Of a DNA stretch of 64,000 nt, positions 34,018-47,369 are shown piece by piece (within the stretch, counting starts at the first letter, position 1; every line of letters starts with the position of its first letter). The DNA is from Fomes fomentarius (Eukaryota; Basidiomycota; Agaricomycetes; Polyporales; Polyporaceae), in NCBI GenBank assembly GCA_022606135.1, contig JABYQN010000001.1, forward strand, positions 1,860,001-1,924,000. Direction: 5' to 3'. The notes below the pieces were generated by a model that did no database searches, had not been told where the DNA came from, and saw only the letters and a program-made list of their open reading frames with translations. The position numbers were made by a program, and so were the translations under genes.

Positions 34018-35627
34018 TCAGCACGCGAGTACTGACACTGAAGAGGTCACATACGACTCGAGGGCGATGTTGGTGGTCAGTGTGACGTGTTGGTGCGGGT
34101 TTTGCCCGCCGACGCCGAGGATACCGACTAATGGGGGATGGTGAAGCCGTGTCATGGTGGTGTGGCTCGTGGTTCTGCCGAGATAACCATGGATCAGACA
34201 GCGATCATGACGTTTACTTGGACGAGAGCTTACGCCTCAGAGACATCCTCTGGGCGGAGGGAGAGTACGGCGGCGGAAGACATGATGACACTGCACACGG
34301 TTTTGTGAGCCGCGATCATATCCGTGAAAGACATAGAACCTTACCTGAACGTTGTCGCTATACGTCAAAGTGACCAAGTGACCTATGATTAGTCGTGGTT
34401 GAGAAAGGCAAGTCGCCAGCCTCACCTGGCATGGAAGCAATGACGTTCATGATCACTGTAATGTAGAACGGTTAGACAGGATGCAAAGATGTAGTTTGTA
34501 ATGTTGTACATGCCATTCAAATTCAGAATCGGGAAAACCTGTATAGCTCGTGAGCTTGAGTGTATACCAAAGACTGTCAAGGCAACGCACCACGGCAGGG
34601 ATGGTGCAGATGCACGTTCCTGCACAGTACCAGAGGCACTGTCCAAAAAGTGCACCCCCAATGGCACTTCGCAGCGCCCCTTTCCTCCACAGACCGCAGA
34701 CGGTAAGGACGAGGATGGCCAAGTCCATCAAAATCGCTGGACATCATCTCGCTCAATCTGTAACCACTGAAGGGGAAACGGGGGGACGTACTATACATAT
34801 AGAAGGTGAACATGGTGACATGGCTAGACCGCACGACGGCACACGAAGCAGCTTCGTCGCTCCAAGTGAAATCAACGCTCTTCAGAGCCTCTGTTCGTAG
34901 CACATTCAATGATGTGACACTAACGGACTTATCACCGAGCACTCACGGACTCCGACTAGCGCTGCATGACCTATCAAACCGAGCGACAACACCCACACCA
35001 CGACACGATTCATGTCTTTCCATATTATGTACCTAGGACCGGTTTACGGCATGCTGTCTAGGAGAGAAGAAAGGACGTACGATCGAATACCGAGGTTCAA
35101 GGTAGAGCAGTAGGATGCGGCGCTTCCCAGAAACGCAAGGAATTTGTACATGACTAGGTCGAGCTCATGAACATATGCTCAACTCTGGAGATGGATTGAT
35201 AGCATACCATCACACGCTACCTTGGGCTTGAAGCGATTGGTGAAGACGCTGAAAGGAGGGACTATATGTTGATAAGGAGAGCGAGAGGGAAAGTCGAATG
35301 ACTTACAACATGAACAAGGTGACTAGGATCGAATAGCGTCCGAATAGATAGGGGATCTTATGCAAGTATGTAGACCAAGGCATGCGCAACTAAGACGAAG
35401 TTACTCACCAAGACTGGATTGAATCGACGTTTGCGGGTGATCAGTGACCACTCGATGTCCATCCGCGTCACGGCATGGTTGCTGAGCGAGGAGAGTGGGT
35501 CAGGAGAAGACGATGACGTACTTTAACCAAAGGATGCGCACCAGAGGAAGCCCAGGAGGAAGATGGCAATCTGGTTGTATAGAAAGCCACAATAAGCTAT
35601 CACTGTCGGATCCTGCCACTGAACCAT
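34018..35627 (-). CDS. Multi-pass membrane protein of an Agaricomycete-expanded family
   Basis: Assembled by eye from short exons, since no frame is long. The ATG at 35627 gives MVQWQDPTVIAYCGFLYNQI then AIFLLGFLWCASF. Further exons read NHAVTRMDIEWSLITRKRRF, IPYLFGRYSILVTLFM, VFTNRFKPK, MYKFLAFLGSAASYCSTLNL, IIWKDMNRVVVWVLSLGLIG, LRTEALKSVDFTWSDE, DLAILVLTVCGLWRKGALRS, LNGMYNITNYIFASCLTVIM and LVTLTYSDNVQ. The last exon, TTNIALESYVTSSVSVLAC, stops at 34020-34018. The order of spans and the GFLYNQIAIFLLG, PYLFGRYSIL, IRS/IIWK and FDLxILVLT-type blocks match a family of predicted seven-span proteins common in mushrooms. Its function is unknown; receptor-like is only a guess from topology. Exon limits are approximate. 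Confidence 0.65.
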
Positions 35628-36343
35628 AGCGCAAGAGGCAATCTAGCCGACGTAGGAATTCCGGGTGATGACGCGTCTGACGCGTAGTTTGCTTGAAGCA
35701 GCCCTTCGGGCTAGGAAGAGGAAGCTGAAGGACGCAGCGTCATACACCGGGATGAGGGACGGGAGGGAAAAGAGAGGAAGGAGGGTGGTATAAGTGTAAG
35801 TGAGACTTGAACGGTGAACGAGGGCGAGAGTCGGCTGGAGCCATAAAGAGCATAGCGGATACGCGGTCGCATAACTTTCCATCTTCTCCTCCAATCTCCA
35901 AGTCAGGCTTGAGCACAGTCAATGGCCACTCAATGCCGCCTCTCATCTTCCCGCGCCCTCCTATTGGCTCCCGCCCAGTCTTTTCGCCACGCGAGAGCTC
36001 GGATCAGGCAACGTTATGTAATGGCGAGACTCGCCGCCGAGTGTCGCACCTCGCTCTGCTCTATTATTGCTCTCAGCCCGAGCGACTCAAACACACACAA
36101 TGCCACCCCACGCGTTCATAACATACGGTTGAGTAGTCTGCGTATTGTACGTCATGCGGATTGGGTGGCTCCTTCTATATGCGCCATTCAATGGCTAGTG
36201 TCTTGTCTCAGATTCGTTGTGATTTGTGCGAACACCCATTCCTCTTCTCTCCTTCGGGTGAACCAGAAACGTCCACGCCGATATTGCCCTATAGTCGTTT
36301 GGCATGCCCATAGAGTACTAGATATAATGATCCACGCCTAGTC
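35628..36343. other. Intergenic before the FAD monooxygenase remnant
   Basis: 716 bases including the promoter of the membrane-protein gene (minus). Plus-strand frames here (35922-36341 and others) are Arg/Ser/Cys-rich without motifs. No retained promoter for the pseudogene is recognisable. Confidence 0.4.
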
Positions 36344-37764
36344 GTGCGAGCTGGACTCTGGAACGTCTACCACGTTCAACCTCAATGCCGCTATGTACTT
36401 AGTTCTGCCCAGGCCCTCGTCGTGGGCGGAGGCCCAACGGGCCTCGTGCTCGCACTGGCACTTCACAAGCACGGCTGTCCGGACGTAGTTACCGTTGACA
36501 CAGTCGCTCAAGACGAGAACACTTCTCGTGCTGTCACGATTCACCCCGCTACTATCGAGGTGAGTTAGAGTTACGCAGGCACGCTCCGATGTCCGCTGGT
36601 GCTCATCCATGACCTCATGTTTTCAGGCATTCCAGGAGGTTGGCGGCGCCGACCCACTCGTCAATGCTGCGGGCAACAAGCTGCCCAAAATACCCGATCG
36701 ACACATGGTACTTTCCCCCGTTGGCCAAGTACCCCAAGTACCCGTTTGTCCTTGCCCTTCCGCAGCATATCACGGAGAGAGCACTTGCTGTCCAGGCGCA
36801 AGAGCGGGGTATCACCGTCCACCGCCCGCACAAGGTTGTTGACCTGAAGCTCAATGCGGAGGACCACACCCTCACCGACGTCATCTTTGACAACGGCCAC
36901 GTACTACGTACGCGTTTCATCGTAGGCGTAGATGGTTCCCCCTTAAATTGTGAGTTCACATCCCCCAGTCAGCAAGCCCGCGAGCATTGACCATAGATCT
37001 GACGACGCGCCGACATGTCTGCCTATTACACAGATTCGCAGACTCCTCTAAGCGGGCAGGCGGACATGAAGAACAAGGACGAGGCCGCGCTCTCCAATAT
37101 GTTCGTCGCCGACATCCTCCTCTTCAACCCTCCGGCTTTCCCGCAGGACTCGACTCGTTGGGTATTCCACCCGATGTGCCGGACACCGAGTACCTACAGA
37201 AGCTGCTCGATTCCTGGCGCCCGAACCAAGTCCTTCCGTAGGTAACCCCCGCGCCGAGATCGCGGAGACTCTCTGGGCTAGTCGGTTCCGCACCCACTCA
37301 GCGATCGCGGATAGGTTCTTTGCGTATGTCCTTCCTGGGGAGGATCCCAGTGGCCTAGAGGGCAGCAGTGTCGTCCTCCATGGCGACGCCGCGCACGTTC
37401 ATCCACCGATGGGCGTACAAGGCATGAACCTCGGTATCCGCGACGGGGTGAGGCTCACGCCTCTTCTCACTGCATACATTCGTGCTGCGTCTGCGTCTTC
37501 CGCTTCATCTATGACATCCCGCGACTAGATCGAGGCGCCGCTGAGGGCGTGTGCCGCATAATGTCGTACGAGAGCTCTGGCGGTGATCGGGGGGGTCAAA
37601 GGGTTGTAGGGAATCATGCAGCTTCCGAACGAGTGGAGGTGGTTCCTCGGAATTATCCCTTATTACCCGGCTGGACTCCGGAATGCGCTCATGCGCTTCG
37701 TCACGTCGTTTGAGTGGTGGAGGGCGACGGTCGCGTATCAGCCGAGTGCATTTGGAAACCGCTA
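36344..37764 (+). pseudogene. FAD-binding monooxygenase (PHBH/UbiH type) pseudogene
   Basis: Recognisable pieces, in order: the FAD dinucleotide-binding AQALVVGGGPTGLVLALAL, SRAVTIHPATIE, AFQEVGGADPLVNAAGNKLP, then KYPKYPFVLALPQHITERAL and FIVGVDGS. The second FAD motif HGDAAHVHPPMGVQGMNLGI follows, and the C-terminal NEWRWFLGIIPYYPAGLRNA. It is broken in several ways. No ATG fits the first exon frame. The reading frame shifts, with apparent loss of sequence, near 36715-36740. The middle (37000-37250) needs further frame changes. The conserved C-terminal frame has three in-frame stops (TAG 37526-37528, TAA 37559-37561, TAG 37607-37609). Intact members hydroxylate phenolics or polyketide-like compounds with NADPH and FAD. 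Motif preservation suggests recent inactivation. Confidence 0.85.
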
Positions 37765-38039
37765 GAAGGGATATCGTTAGGCCCGTGCAGAGGTCGAGGC
37801 TGGGGCCGCTGAGCAACCTTCGAACTTAGACAATGTTGTCTGATGTAAGAATGCCGGTGAGAAAGGGAGTTGTCTCGATGTAATGTGGACCGGGGAATAC
37901 AATATGCATTAAAGGGCAACTACAGACAGAATTCAACGAGTATGGCATAGCGCAACCATAACCCTACGCATGGTGGGCCGGGGGCTATCGCCAATCCCAG
38001 AATCGACCGTTAACTTCTAGTAGTTAGGATGCACTCTCC

Positions 38040-40596
38040 TCAGGCCCTCCACAATGATCGAAAATACCGTGCGGTCACTCGGCCGTCGTCGTATCGATCC
38101 AGAACCACATCAGGCAATCTGATCCTGGCGTCGGGGTGGGAATAGCAATGCAACTGCGCGGGGTTGGTATCCTCATCAACTTCAATGCCGTGCCTATGGA
38201 GCGTGAATAAGTACACCGATGACCACATCCACACAAGCAACAAGGTACACTGACCGCTGCTTCAGATGCCCTTCCATGCGAGGTAACAGTGCAGAATACT
38301 CGCAGTAGTCGCACCCGTGGACGTATTTATCCCAGTCGATCAGCCATGGTGAGATTTCCAACTCTTTCTCGACCGGCCTGACTACTTCCCACTCTTTCTC
38401 GCTGATGCATTCCCAGTTGTGTGTGTTATGAGGCTCGAGCACCAGAGCATGGTAGAGCTGATAATAGACAATGAGCAGGCAATGAATGTGGGCATCTTGT
38501 GCACGATCACACACTCACTGCTGTATCCCGGTCATGCACAGTATGCCACTTCCAACGAGACACCTTTCCTCCCGGGCCGCTGTATCGACTAGACGCGCTA
38601 CCGCCCCCGTGGCACCCAGTGCAAATCAAGCGCGCCTTGCACTCCCCCACTGCATCCCGAACCGTCGCACGCTCCTGATCCAAACCACACGCTTCCAGGA
38701 TGGTCTGTATGTGAGCGATGGCCGTCTCAGATACCCTCAAGCATTCCATGCTCCATGGTGAACGCAGTAGGGAATCTGGGTACCAAAGAGACCGAGCCGC
38801 GGCGACGTAGTCATCCAAAAGGCCGGGGGACGACATGCGCAGACAACGATGGGCGGCCACAGCGGGATACATCAGGTCCATGCGGTCGCAGGTGGTGCAG
38901 TGGAACAAGGCTCTCGCAAGTTCAAGGGGATCTCTGACATCCTCTGGAACTTGCAGCGACTTGCGAACCATGAGTGCGAGCTCATTCTTGTGATCTTCAC
39001 GCCATTTGGCGATGACAGCGTCGAACTTCTTGCGCATCTCGTCAGCGTTGTCTAGAATCGACAGGTCGGTGCCTTGCGGGACGTCTAAGATGTCTCGAAA
39101 CTCGGTCATGGCGACGAAGTCCAACAAATGTGGATCGCCGTCCGAGTAATAATCCCTCTTGGTATTGTTTCGGTAAACGTCGTACGCCTTGGCGAACAGC
39201 TGGAAATGGCCTTGCAGAACGACCTTCCGTTCGGCGGTCAGACGACGCTCCTTGATTCCTTCCATGAAGGAAAGTACGTCTGTTTGAATTTTCTGCCATC
39301 CTGACAATATGGTTGGTCATCAACATTTGGGACGTTCCAACAAGCAGGATGACAAACCCCTCTCAGTCAACACCTCGGCCTTGCTGGCGAATTTCTCATT
39401 CGCAAAGATTCTCAAGTCGATATAAGACATGCGCGTGAGCTCGTCCGCCCACCCTGCTTCGAGAAGGCGGTCCTTGATACTGTGCCGTCGATGAGCTCGC
39501 CTACAGTTTTTGGAACAAATACACCATCGCACTTACGCTTCGACCCGTTCTCTCCTGATATTACTGAGTTCCGCTGACCTTTTGACCTTCTGAGCATCCT
39601 TCCACGCGTCAAATTCTTTGGTAGCCTGGCCAAAGCACAACGCGGAATTAAAAACGGCGCTGACCACCACTGATGGACCTCACTTACGACTTCTATTTGT
39701 CTCACTCTCTGTGTATATTCTTCCATCAGCGCTTTCTTGTCCGCGACGTCCCCGAGTGCAACCCAGCGACTTTTGAAAGCCTCGACATCGGGCTTATGGC
39801 TGCATTTAAATTCTGAATGAGACGCGACATTTGGAAATCGCACCAGGATACGCACATCGAGACCGTCGGTTCCCAGACTGTAGGGAATAGATTGCTGGTT
39901 CTCTCGGTAGAGGCCCATGTTTCTGTTTCGCCGAGAAGATCTTGGTATTCTCTCCACGGGAGATACCTGCGAAATACTTCAGTGATCGGTCTACAGGTCA
40001 CAAGGCCCGCAGAGACGTACATCTTGCTTTTGCACGCCTGGCAGTAACGCGCAGAGAACTGGAATTGGACCGTTTTTACGTTGGGCTTGAGGCAGTTCTG
40101 GAGTTCATGAAAGCGAGGTAATCAACGGACTTGGCAAGTGCAATGCGCGTGGGGCAGAGGCGTGACTTACATGACAGTGTGAGAAGAAGAGTAAGTTGAC
40201 GAAGGCAGGTTCGCTCAGGTAGGGCGGACACTTCGGCAACCCCTCAATACCTGCAATCGAAGCCTTCCAAAATGGCTTCGCAGAGCGACTCATGAGGAGC
40301 GCACGGAATGGCTTGCTTGTGCGTGCAAGGTTCAGTAAGTCTCGCGGGTGCATAACCGTGAAGATCTGCTCCAGTTAAGACTCCATGGTTGAAAACTGAT
40401 ACGGATGATTGATACTTACCTCAATTAGAACATCCAGTGGCATGTTAGGCATGTCTCTGAGACCACCACGACGGCCACGCAGGTTTCGGCGCACAGTGTT
40501 ATCATGAGCCGTGATCGACGTTCCTACTACGCTCTCAACTTGCCCCCCAACATCATTTCCACTGATTTGAGCACTACCCCTCCTGCGCGGAGGCAT
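38040..40596 (-). CDS. F-box protein with Cys-rich zinc-ribbon-like segments
   Basis: The start at the ATG 40596 (MPPRRRGSAQISGNDVGGQV) leads, after a basic linker, to the F-box LRDMPNMPLDVLIEIFTVMH, split by an intron, then PRDLLNLARTSKPFRALLMS and RSAKPFWKASIAG. A Cys/His cluster follows (LLFFSHCHNCLKPNVKTVQF, YCQACKSKMY). The body to 38040 carries DFVAMTEFRDILDVPQGTDL, LARALFHCTTCDRMDLMYPA and YVHGCDYCEYSALLPRMEGH. The stop is TGA at 38042-38040 after ARYFRSLWRA. Long F-box proteins with this exact layout are a large Agaricomycete family. They presumably act as SCF ubiquitin ligase substrate receptors through Skp1; targets are unknown. The CxxC pairs suggest zinc binding. About 600-700 residues with multiple introns. 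Confidence 0.8.
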
Positions 40597-41097
40597 GATG
40601 TATGCAGTACGAAGTGGCGCAAGAGACGAGGGAAGAGAAGAGAGATGAGAAGCGCGACGGCCACGTCCGGACGGACCATAGTCATCAAACCACACTGGTG
40701 ACTAGTAAGTACTTACTTACATAGTACCATCGGCCGTCCGCAACGCGCTCAGTAACGCGACTGTCACGCGACTGTCACACGTGCACGGTCATTTTGGAGA
40801 ACGACTGGGCGGTTATAAGTTTGGCTCGTGGGCCCGATATCTGGGTCAACAGGTATGCGACACAGGTGTGATGCCTACTGTACTTGATATGTCATCTAGC
40901 TAAGGTGTGTCAAATATTTATTCTGGCACTCAATTCGGGTGCGTGGAGACCAGATTGCCAATTGGGATCAACCAAGCCAGTAGGGAATGAACTGACCGAA
41001 CTTCATCGAGCCCACTGGTATGTTGGGGTGGAGGATACAACGGAGGTATTTACAATACAGATGATTCTCATGCTGCCACTGTGTCAGATGCTACACA
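40597..41097. other. Intergenic between F-box gene (5' side) and OTUD6 gene (3' side)
   Basis: 501 bases containing the F-box promoter and the 3' UTR of the OTUD6 gene. It includes a short repeat of cgcgactgtca (about 40756-40778). No supported ORF. Confidence 0.45.
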
Positions 41098-42152
41098 TCA
41101 CTGGAAGGCAGACTTGATAGTGTTGAGCAACGACTTGGGTCTCAGGGAATTGTAATGCTGTAACGTAGCTCAGTTGCCATTCATGGAGAAATTTACGGGG
41201 ACCTCACCTCTCCGAGCCCGTATAATCGCCGATGATAGCTGATGTACACAATGATCTTCTGGTCGACGGCGGGCGAGGAGCCATCTCCCTGAGGCTCATG
41301 CACCACAACAGGAGGAGTCCCTCCCTGGATAACGTGTATCGGAACATTGAATGCTCTGCTCAGAGCAAGTATTTCCGGCTCGCCGCCCCACGCTGCAGTG
41401 TCGCGCATTGTCGCGCAATACCTCTCAAACTGCTCGCGGGTCATGAGACCGGGATCAGTCGCACCAGCGGCGTCCTCGCCAATTTCAGCAGGTAAGAAGG
41501 GCAGGAAGTCCTCTGAATGGGTATAGATGTAATTAGCGGCAGCCTTTCGACATGTTGCATACGATGCTTGTGAGGACGGAAGGATCCCGAGCAGGGACAG
41601 CTGATCGGCCACTGCGGAGAAGAGACAGTGTCCGTCTGGGTTGATCTGGAGAAGAAAACGTAATTGATGATGAGATGAGACATTGCCTGGAGGTATACTA
41701 TAAACACCGTACCTCGTGCATCGTTAACCCAAGCTCCTCACACACCCGCTTGATGCCCTCTTCCTCCTCTTTCGCCTGCCGCTGGAGTCTTGCGTCTGCC
41801 TCGACATCTGTCGGTGCATAACTCTCCGCAAGCGCAGCTGCTTTGCGGGCCTGTTCACACACGTCAATGAATGCACACTAGCTCTCGAAGCATACAATCG
41901 CACCTGTCTCGCCCTGTACCTCGCTTGACTGTCCTTCTTCGGAGCACTGTCTAACTGATCGGCCGTCTGTTGCACTTGCATCTCCTGTAACACGGTGGCA
42001 GACTCCTGCTTGACGACCTCATTCTGCGAGTCAAGCTGGGCCAGAAGGTCGTCCATCAAGGCATCATCGTCAACGCTAGTGTCCGGGGGTGATGACTGTG
42101 GTGGGGAAAGCATCTTCTTGAGCTTGTTCCGTTTGTTCTTCTTCGGAGCCAT
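41098..42152 (-). CDS. OTUD6B: OTU-domain deubiquitinase, OTUD6 type
   Basis: The first exon (ATG at 42152) encodes MAPKKNKRNKLKKMLSPPQS, then an acidic and coiled segment (LMDDLLAQLDSQNEVVKQES). The next exon gives ARKAAALAESYAPTDVEADA, EEEEGIKRVCEELGLTMHE. The OTU domain spans about 41640-41100: INPDGHCLFSAVADQLSLLG with the catalytic Asp and Cys, FLPFLPAEIG, YCATMRDTAAWGGEPEILAL, IVYISYHRRLYGLGE. A last exon, HYNSLRPKSLLNTIKSAFQ, brings the catalytic His in HYNSL. All three catalytic residues are present. Human OTUD6B cleaves ubiquitin chains and affects translation initiation and proteasome assembly. The helical N-terminal part is typical of OTUD6 and separates it from OTUB or YOD1. Confidence 0.92.
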
Positions 42153-42526
42153 ACCGCAAGGTGTCGACGTTATATGGATGAGCACCGGTCGTGTGGTGGA
42201 GTCTACTTATCAGAGGAAGCACGGCAGATGGAGCAAGAGAATATGAAGGGTGTGTCGCCGCCGCTGTTGCAGCGGAAAACAATCAGCGTTGGGTTCAGTG
42301 CTCGTCATCGCAGATCTGAGATTCGTCTGTCTGGGCAGTTCGGGCCGGCTCCATAGCTGCAACCTTCCGAGTCTACTCAGAATAACTTTCCTGTGATGAT
42401 TCAGCTTGCCCAAGGTCGAGTAGGGATCTCTCACACGGCAGGCTCACTGCTTGGTCATAGACCGCCATCCTCTTGTCGATAAGTTTCAGCTCTGCGTACG
42501 GACTGGACTCCGATTCTCAACCAACC
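42153..42526. promoter_or_regulatory. Bidirectional promoter region, OTUD6 (-) / aldo-keto reductase (+)
   Basis: 374 bases between start codons. No distinctive repeated element was recognised. Confidence 0.45.
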
Positions 42527-43963
<1,437 letters not shown>

Positions 43964-44375
43964 GAATGATACGGAGAAGAGTCGGTCATTGCCAGAATGA
44001 CCATACAGATTTGCACGCTGTAACCGAGATATCGATCTGAACAAACATAGGATGGATGATGTCACCGATTTGCCGAAGGTCGTGATATCAATGATAATCT
44101 GCGTGTTTCGTTGGGACTATATCCTCAGGTATACTTGCGCAAACTTGCTCAACTCTCGACCAGCCGGAACAAAATAACAACCACAAACACTTTCTGTTAC
44201 CCCACATAACACCGTTGCAGCAGTTGGCTTGTAATAAGTGACTATTCTGATGCCACCTTCCATATGAAGGTAAGTACTTTATTAGACGCCTGCGTCCCAC
44301 CATGGCCAGTGAAAATATTCATTCCCTGAACCATGACTCGTGCAGCTTGTTCCTCAACCTCCGACTCGATACCAC
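43964..44375. other. Intergenic, aldo-keto reductase 3' side and nucleoside hydrolase promoter
   Basis: 412 bases, AT-richer than the flanking exons. No gene is supported. Confidence 0.45.
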
Positions 44376-45587
44376 ATGACAACTCTCCCTGCACCACGTA
44401 GGCTGCTCAACTTCACCTTGGCTGCATTGTCGGTCATATCAGGTGCTCCGCGGAGGAAGAACTTGATTATCGACACCGACCTGTTTTCCGACGTTGACGA
44501 CGCTGGCGCACTTCTTCTGGCTGCCACCTCTCCCAATGTCGACTTGCTTGCGGTCAATGTCAACTATCCCTCCTCCTACTCAGCGTTAGCTGCCTCTGCG
44601 ATTCTGGCCCACTACGGTCATCTACAGGTGCCCATTGGCATAGTACGCCCGGTGACGGACGACGCCTTCTTCGACACGTTCTATTTTGAATTGGGGGAAT
44701 ATGCGAGTAAGGTGGCATACCACTGGTCCAACGGCACCTTGCCTTGGGGAAACACTTCTCAAGCATGGGATCCGGTTGCTTTGTACCGGAAGGTTCTCGC
44801 GGAACAGGAAGATCGTAGTGTCACAATCGCATCCATTGGCTTCTTCGACAACGTATGAGGCTCATGTTCCCCACTATAACTATGATATATACTGACCTTT
44901 TGGATCGATTGATAGCTCTCCGGTCTGCTCAACTCCACAGCTGACCAGTACTCTAGCAGTTCGGGAAATGATCTGGTCAGGCGGAAGGTTTCCGAGCTTG
45001 TGATCATGGGCGGCGGATACCCGTCAGGCTATGAATATAATTTCTGGGTAATGAGGCAAACTTGATGGCACGTCGTTGGAGGCTGACTGCGAGATGGACA
45101 GGGCTCGAACAGTTCTTTAACTGCACATGTTGTGAACAACTGGCCGGGCCGGATCACCTTCTCGGGTATGTGCCTCCCGTGGGTAAACATTATCGCATCC
45201 CTTTTCTGACCTCTAGTAACAGGAAGCGAGCTAGGAGGAAACGTGACGTCCGGTGCACCCCTCACCGTAAAGGCTCCCAAAAACGACCCGGTCGCCGCTG
45301 CCTACCGCTGGTACGCGGGCTACAACATGTCGCGCTACAGCTGGGATCCTCTGACGATTCTATATGCCTGCGACGGGCTTGGCTCGCTATTCAAGTTTGG
45401 AAACAAGATCGGCTACAATCATGTCTACCCGAACGGAAGCAACTTCTGGGTGTATGACGAGACAGTCAGGGACCAGCATTGGCTACAGTTGAAAGTGGAC
45501 AATGTTACGGCCGCACAGGAGTTGGATCGCCTCTTTCTACAGGGTGCCGCGTCAGCCGCCTTGTCGGGATCTGCGGGACACAATTGA
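44376..45587 (+). CDS. Secreted inosine-uridine preferring nucleoside hydrolase-like protein
   Basis: The ATG at 44376 gives MTTLPAPRRLLNFTLAALSV and then ISGA, a plausible signal peptide; an upstream in-frame GTG is ignored. KNLIIDTDLFSDVDDAGALL is the family's Asp-rich calcium/ribose site (DTDxxxDxDD). Next come LLAVNVNYPSSYSALAASAI, TIASIGFFDN/LSGLLNSTAD and LVIMGGGYPSGYEYNFW. The phase-0 join to GSNSSLTAHVVNNWPGRITF then splices to SGSELGGNVTSGAPL. The C-terminal part has YSWDPLTILYACDGLGSLFK, where Asp replaces or aligns with the last metal ligand and the usual catalytic His neighbour is Trp. The protein ends SAALSGSAGHN. The family hydrolyses the N-glycosidic bond of nucleosides. Secretion suggests external nucleoside scavenging, which is inference. 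Several N-glycosylation sites fit an extracellular protein. Confidence 0.85.
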
Positions 45588-46186
45588 CCGAGAAATGGCA
45601 TCCAGCGCACGTAGGTTTTGAGGATTCTCGTGAGTGTGACCATTACTGACGTCGGCGGTACGTCATTTCGTCCGCATGTCTTCCAGCCTCTACCAAGTGA
45701 TTGCGAATCTACAACTTCGATGCCATTGACATGGGGTTACATAACGTCTCTAGTGTTCTGCGCTCATACAGCTCCTTCCAACAATGACCGCATCTACTAT
45801 TTTGTGCCAACACGCATCATGCCATCTTACTCAACGCCGGTGGGGTAGGTCGTGGTCGAGAACATGAGCACGACGCAGGATTAAGTACGTGCAATCATAA
45901 GCGAGGAATGCGATCGCCACCCTGGCTCCGTGGTGCAGTCATGCCATCGCTCCACGATGCTGGCCCCATCGGTACTGGATCTAGAACTCCTTTATACATT
46001 TTCTACAGGCGCAAACTTAGGCCTTCTGCATGGTCCGACTGGTGACGACATGTATGACTCCTTCCCATTGTATGCCCGGCCGAACAATCTATAAGACCAG
46101 ATATGCAAAAATCTCTCCAGCACTCGCCTTCTGCAGTAGTGTCTCATCACCGCTCACGACCTGCACAACCTTAACGCACTGCAACG
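45588..46186. other. Intergenic between nucleoside hydrolase and opsin-related gene
   Basis: 599 bases: 3' UTR of the hydrolase and promoter of the opsin-related gene. No supported ORF; a 76-codon frame at 45618-45848 has no motif. AT-rich patch around 45980-46010. Confidence 0.45.
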
Positions 46187-47233
46187 ATGATCGGTAGTTC
46201 AATTGACACCAACCCACCCAACGCAGACCGCCATATCACGGTGGGCGGTTCAGATTGGCTCTGGGCGGTCTTCGCCGTCATGCTCCTCAGCGATCTTATT
46301 ATGATCTTTTGGGCTTTCTCGGTTAGTGGACTCGTTCTACAGCGTGGAAAGCATACTTACTGACATTGCTGGCTTGAAAATACAGAGGCTCCGCGGGACG
46401 CGTCTGTTCCACCAGATCGCCGTCATTGTTCTTACAACCGCTACAATCACATACTTCTCCATGGCTTCGGACCTCGGGGCGACTCCCGTCGTCGCAGAGT
46501 TTTCTCGCGGTAACACCGGCACCCGTCAGATCTGGGTGAGTACACGAAGCTGCTCGTTGTTTTGATCAAGGAACTGCTCACCAAGTTGGTTTCCACAGTT
46601 CGTCCGCTACATCCAGTGGTTCATCATGTTCCCTCTACTCCTCCTCGAGCTTTTGCTTGCGACCGGCCTCTCTCATTCTGACATATTCACCGCGATCTTC
46701 ATGGGCTGGGTCATGGTCGTCTGCATGCTTGTCGGCGCTCTGGTTCCCACCGTCTATAAATGGGGTTATATCGTCTTCGCCTGCATGGCTCTCTTCTACA
46801 TCTGGTGCGTTTACTTGACCCCTCCCTTCTCTCCTTTTCACCCTCTGAATCGACGTTCATTCATCACAGGTTTGTCCTCCTCGGGCACGGCCGGCGCTCA
46901 ACCTTCGCCGCAGGTGGTGTCGTGCGCACAGGATACCTCCGCAGCTCCGGCTATCTCGCCTTCCTCCTCCCCCTCTACCTCATCTGCTGGGGATGCTCTG
47001 AGGGCGGCAATGTCATCTCCCCTACGGCCGAAATGGTTTGGTACGGTATCCTCGACCTCCTCGCTGGCCCCGTCTTCCTCTTCGGCCTCCTCTGGAGTCT
47101 CCGCAGGGTCGACTATAGCACGTTTGGCTTGAGGTACGGTGCTGGTGCTGGCGGAGGCACTGGCCCTCATACGACGAACACAGCTGGTACTGGATCTGGG
47201 GTCACCGGTGCCGGGAATGGTACTCGAGTATAA
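46187..47233 (+). CDS. Opsin-related protein (HSP30/Yro2/Mrh1 type), microbial rhodopsin fold without retinal lysine
   Basis: Exons give MIGSSIDTNPPNADRHITVG, SDWLWAVFAVMLLSDLIMIF (span 1), then RLRGTRLFHQIAVIVLTTAT and YFSMASDLG (span 2). Next is FVRYIQWFIMFPLLLLELLL, the helix C signature of rhodopsins, then IFTAIFMGWVMVVCMLVGAL, KWGYIVFACMALFYIW and GYLAFLLPLYLICWGCSEGG. The last span is EMVWYGILDLLAGPVFLFGL. In bacteriorhodopsin numbering, Asp85 is Gln (RYIQW), Asp96 is Glu (LLLLEL), and the retinal Lys216 position is Gly (DLLAGP instead of DxxAKxx). It should therefore bind no retinal by Schiff base and pump no protons. This is the state of fungal opsin-related proteins, plasma-membrane proteins induced by stress. 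A Gly/Thr-rich tail ends the protein. Confidence 0.9.
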
Positions 47234-47369
47234 GTTTAGGGCTCAGAGGCATCATTCTGCAGTCTGTTTGAACGCACCACGATTCACGAAATACATGACA
47301 GATGCCTTGTATCGAAAGTCACTCCTCTCGCGCCTAGTGTCATTGTACTATTATTACTGATTAATATAC

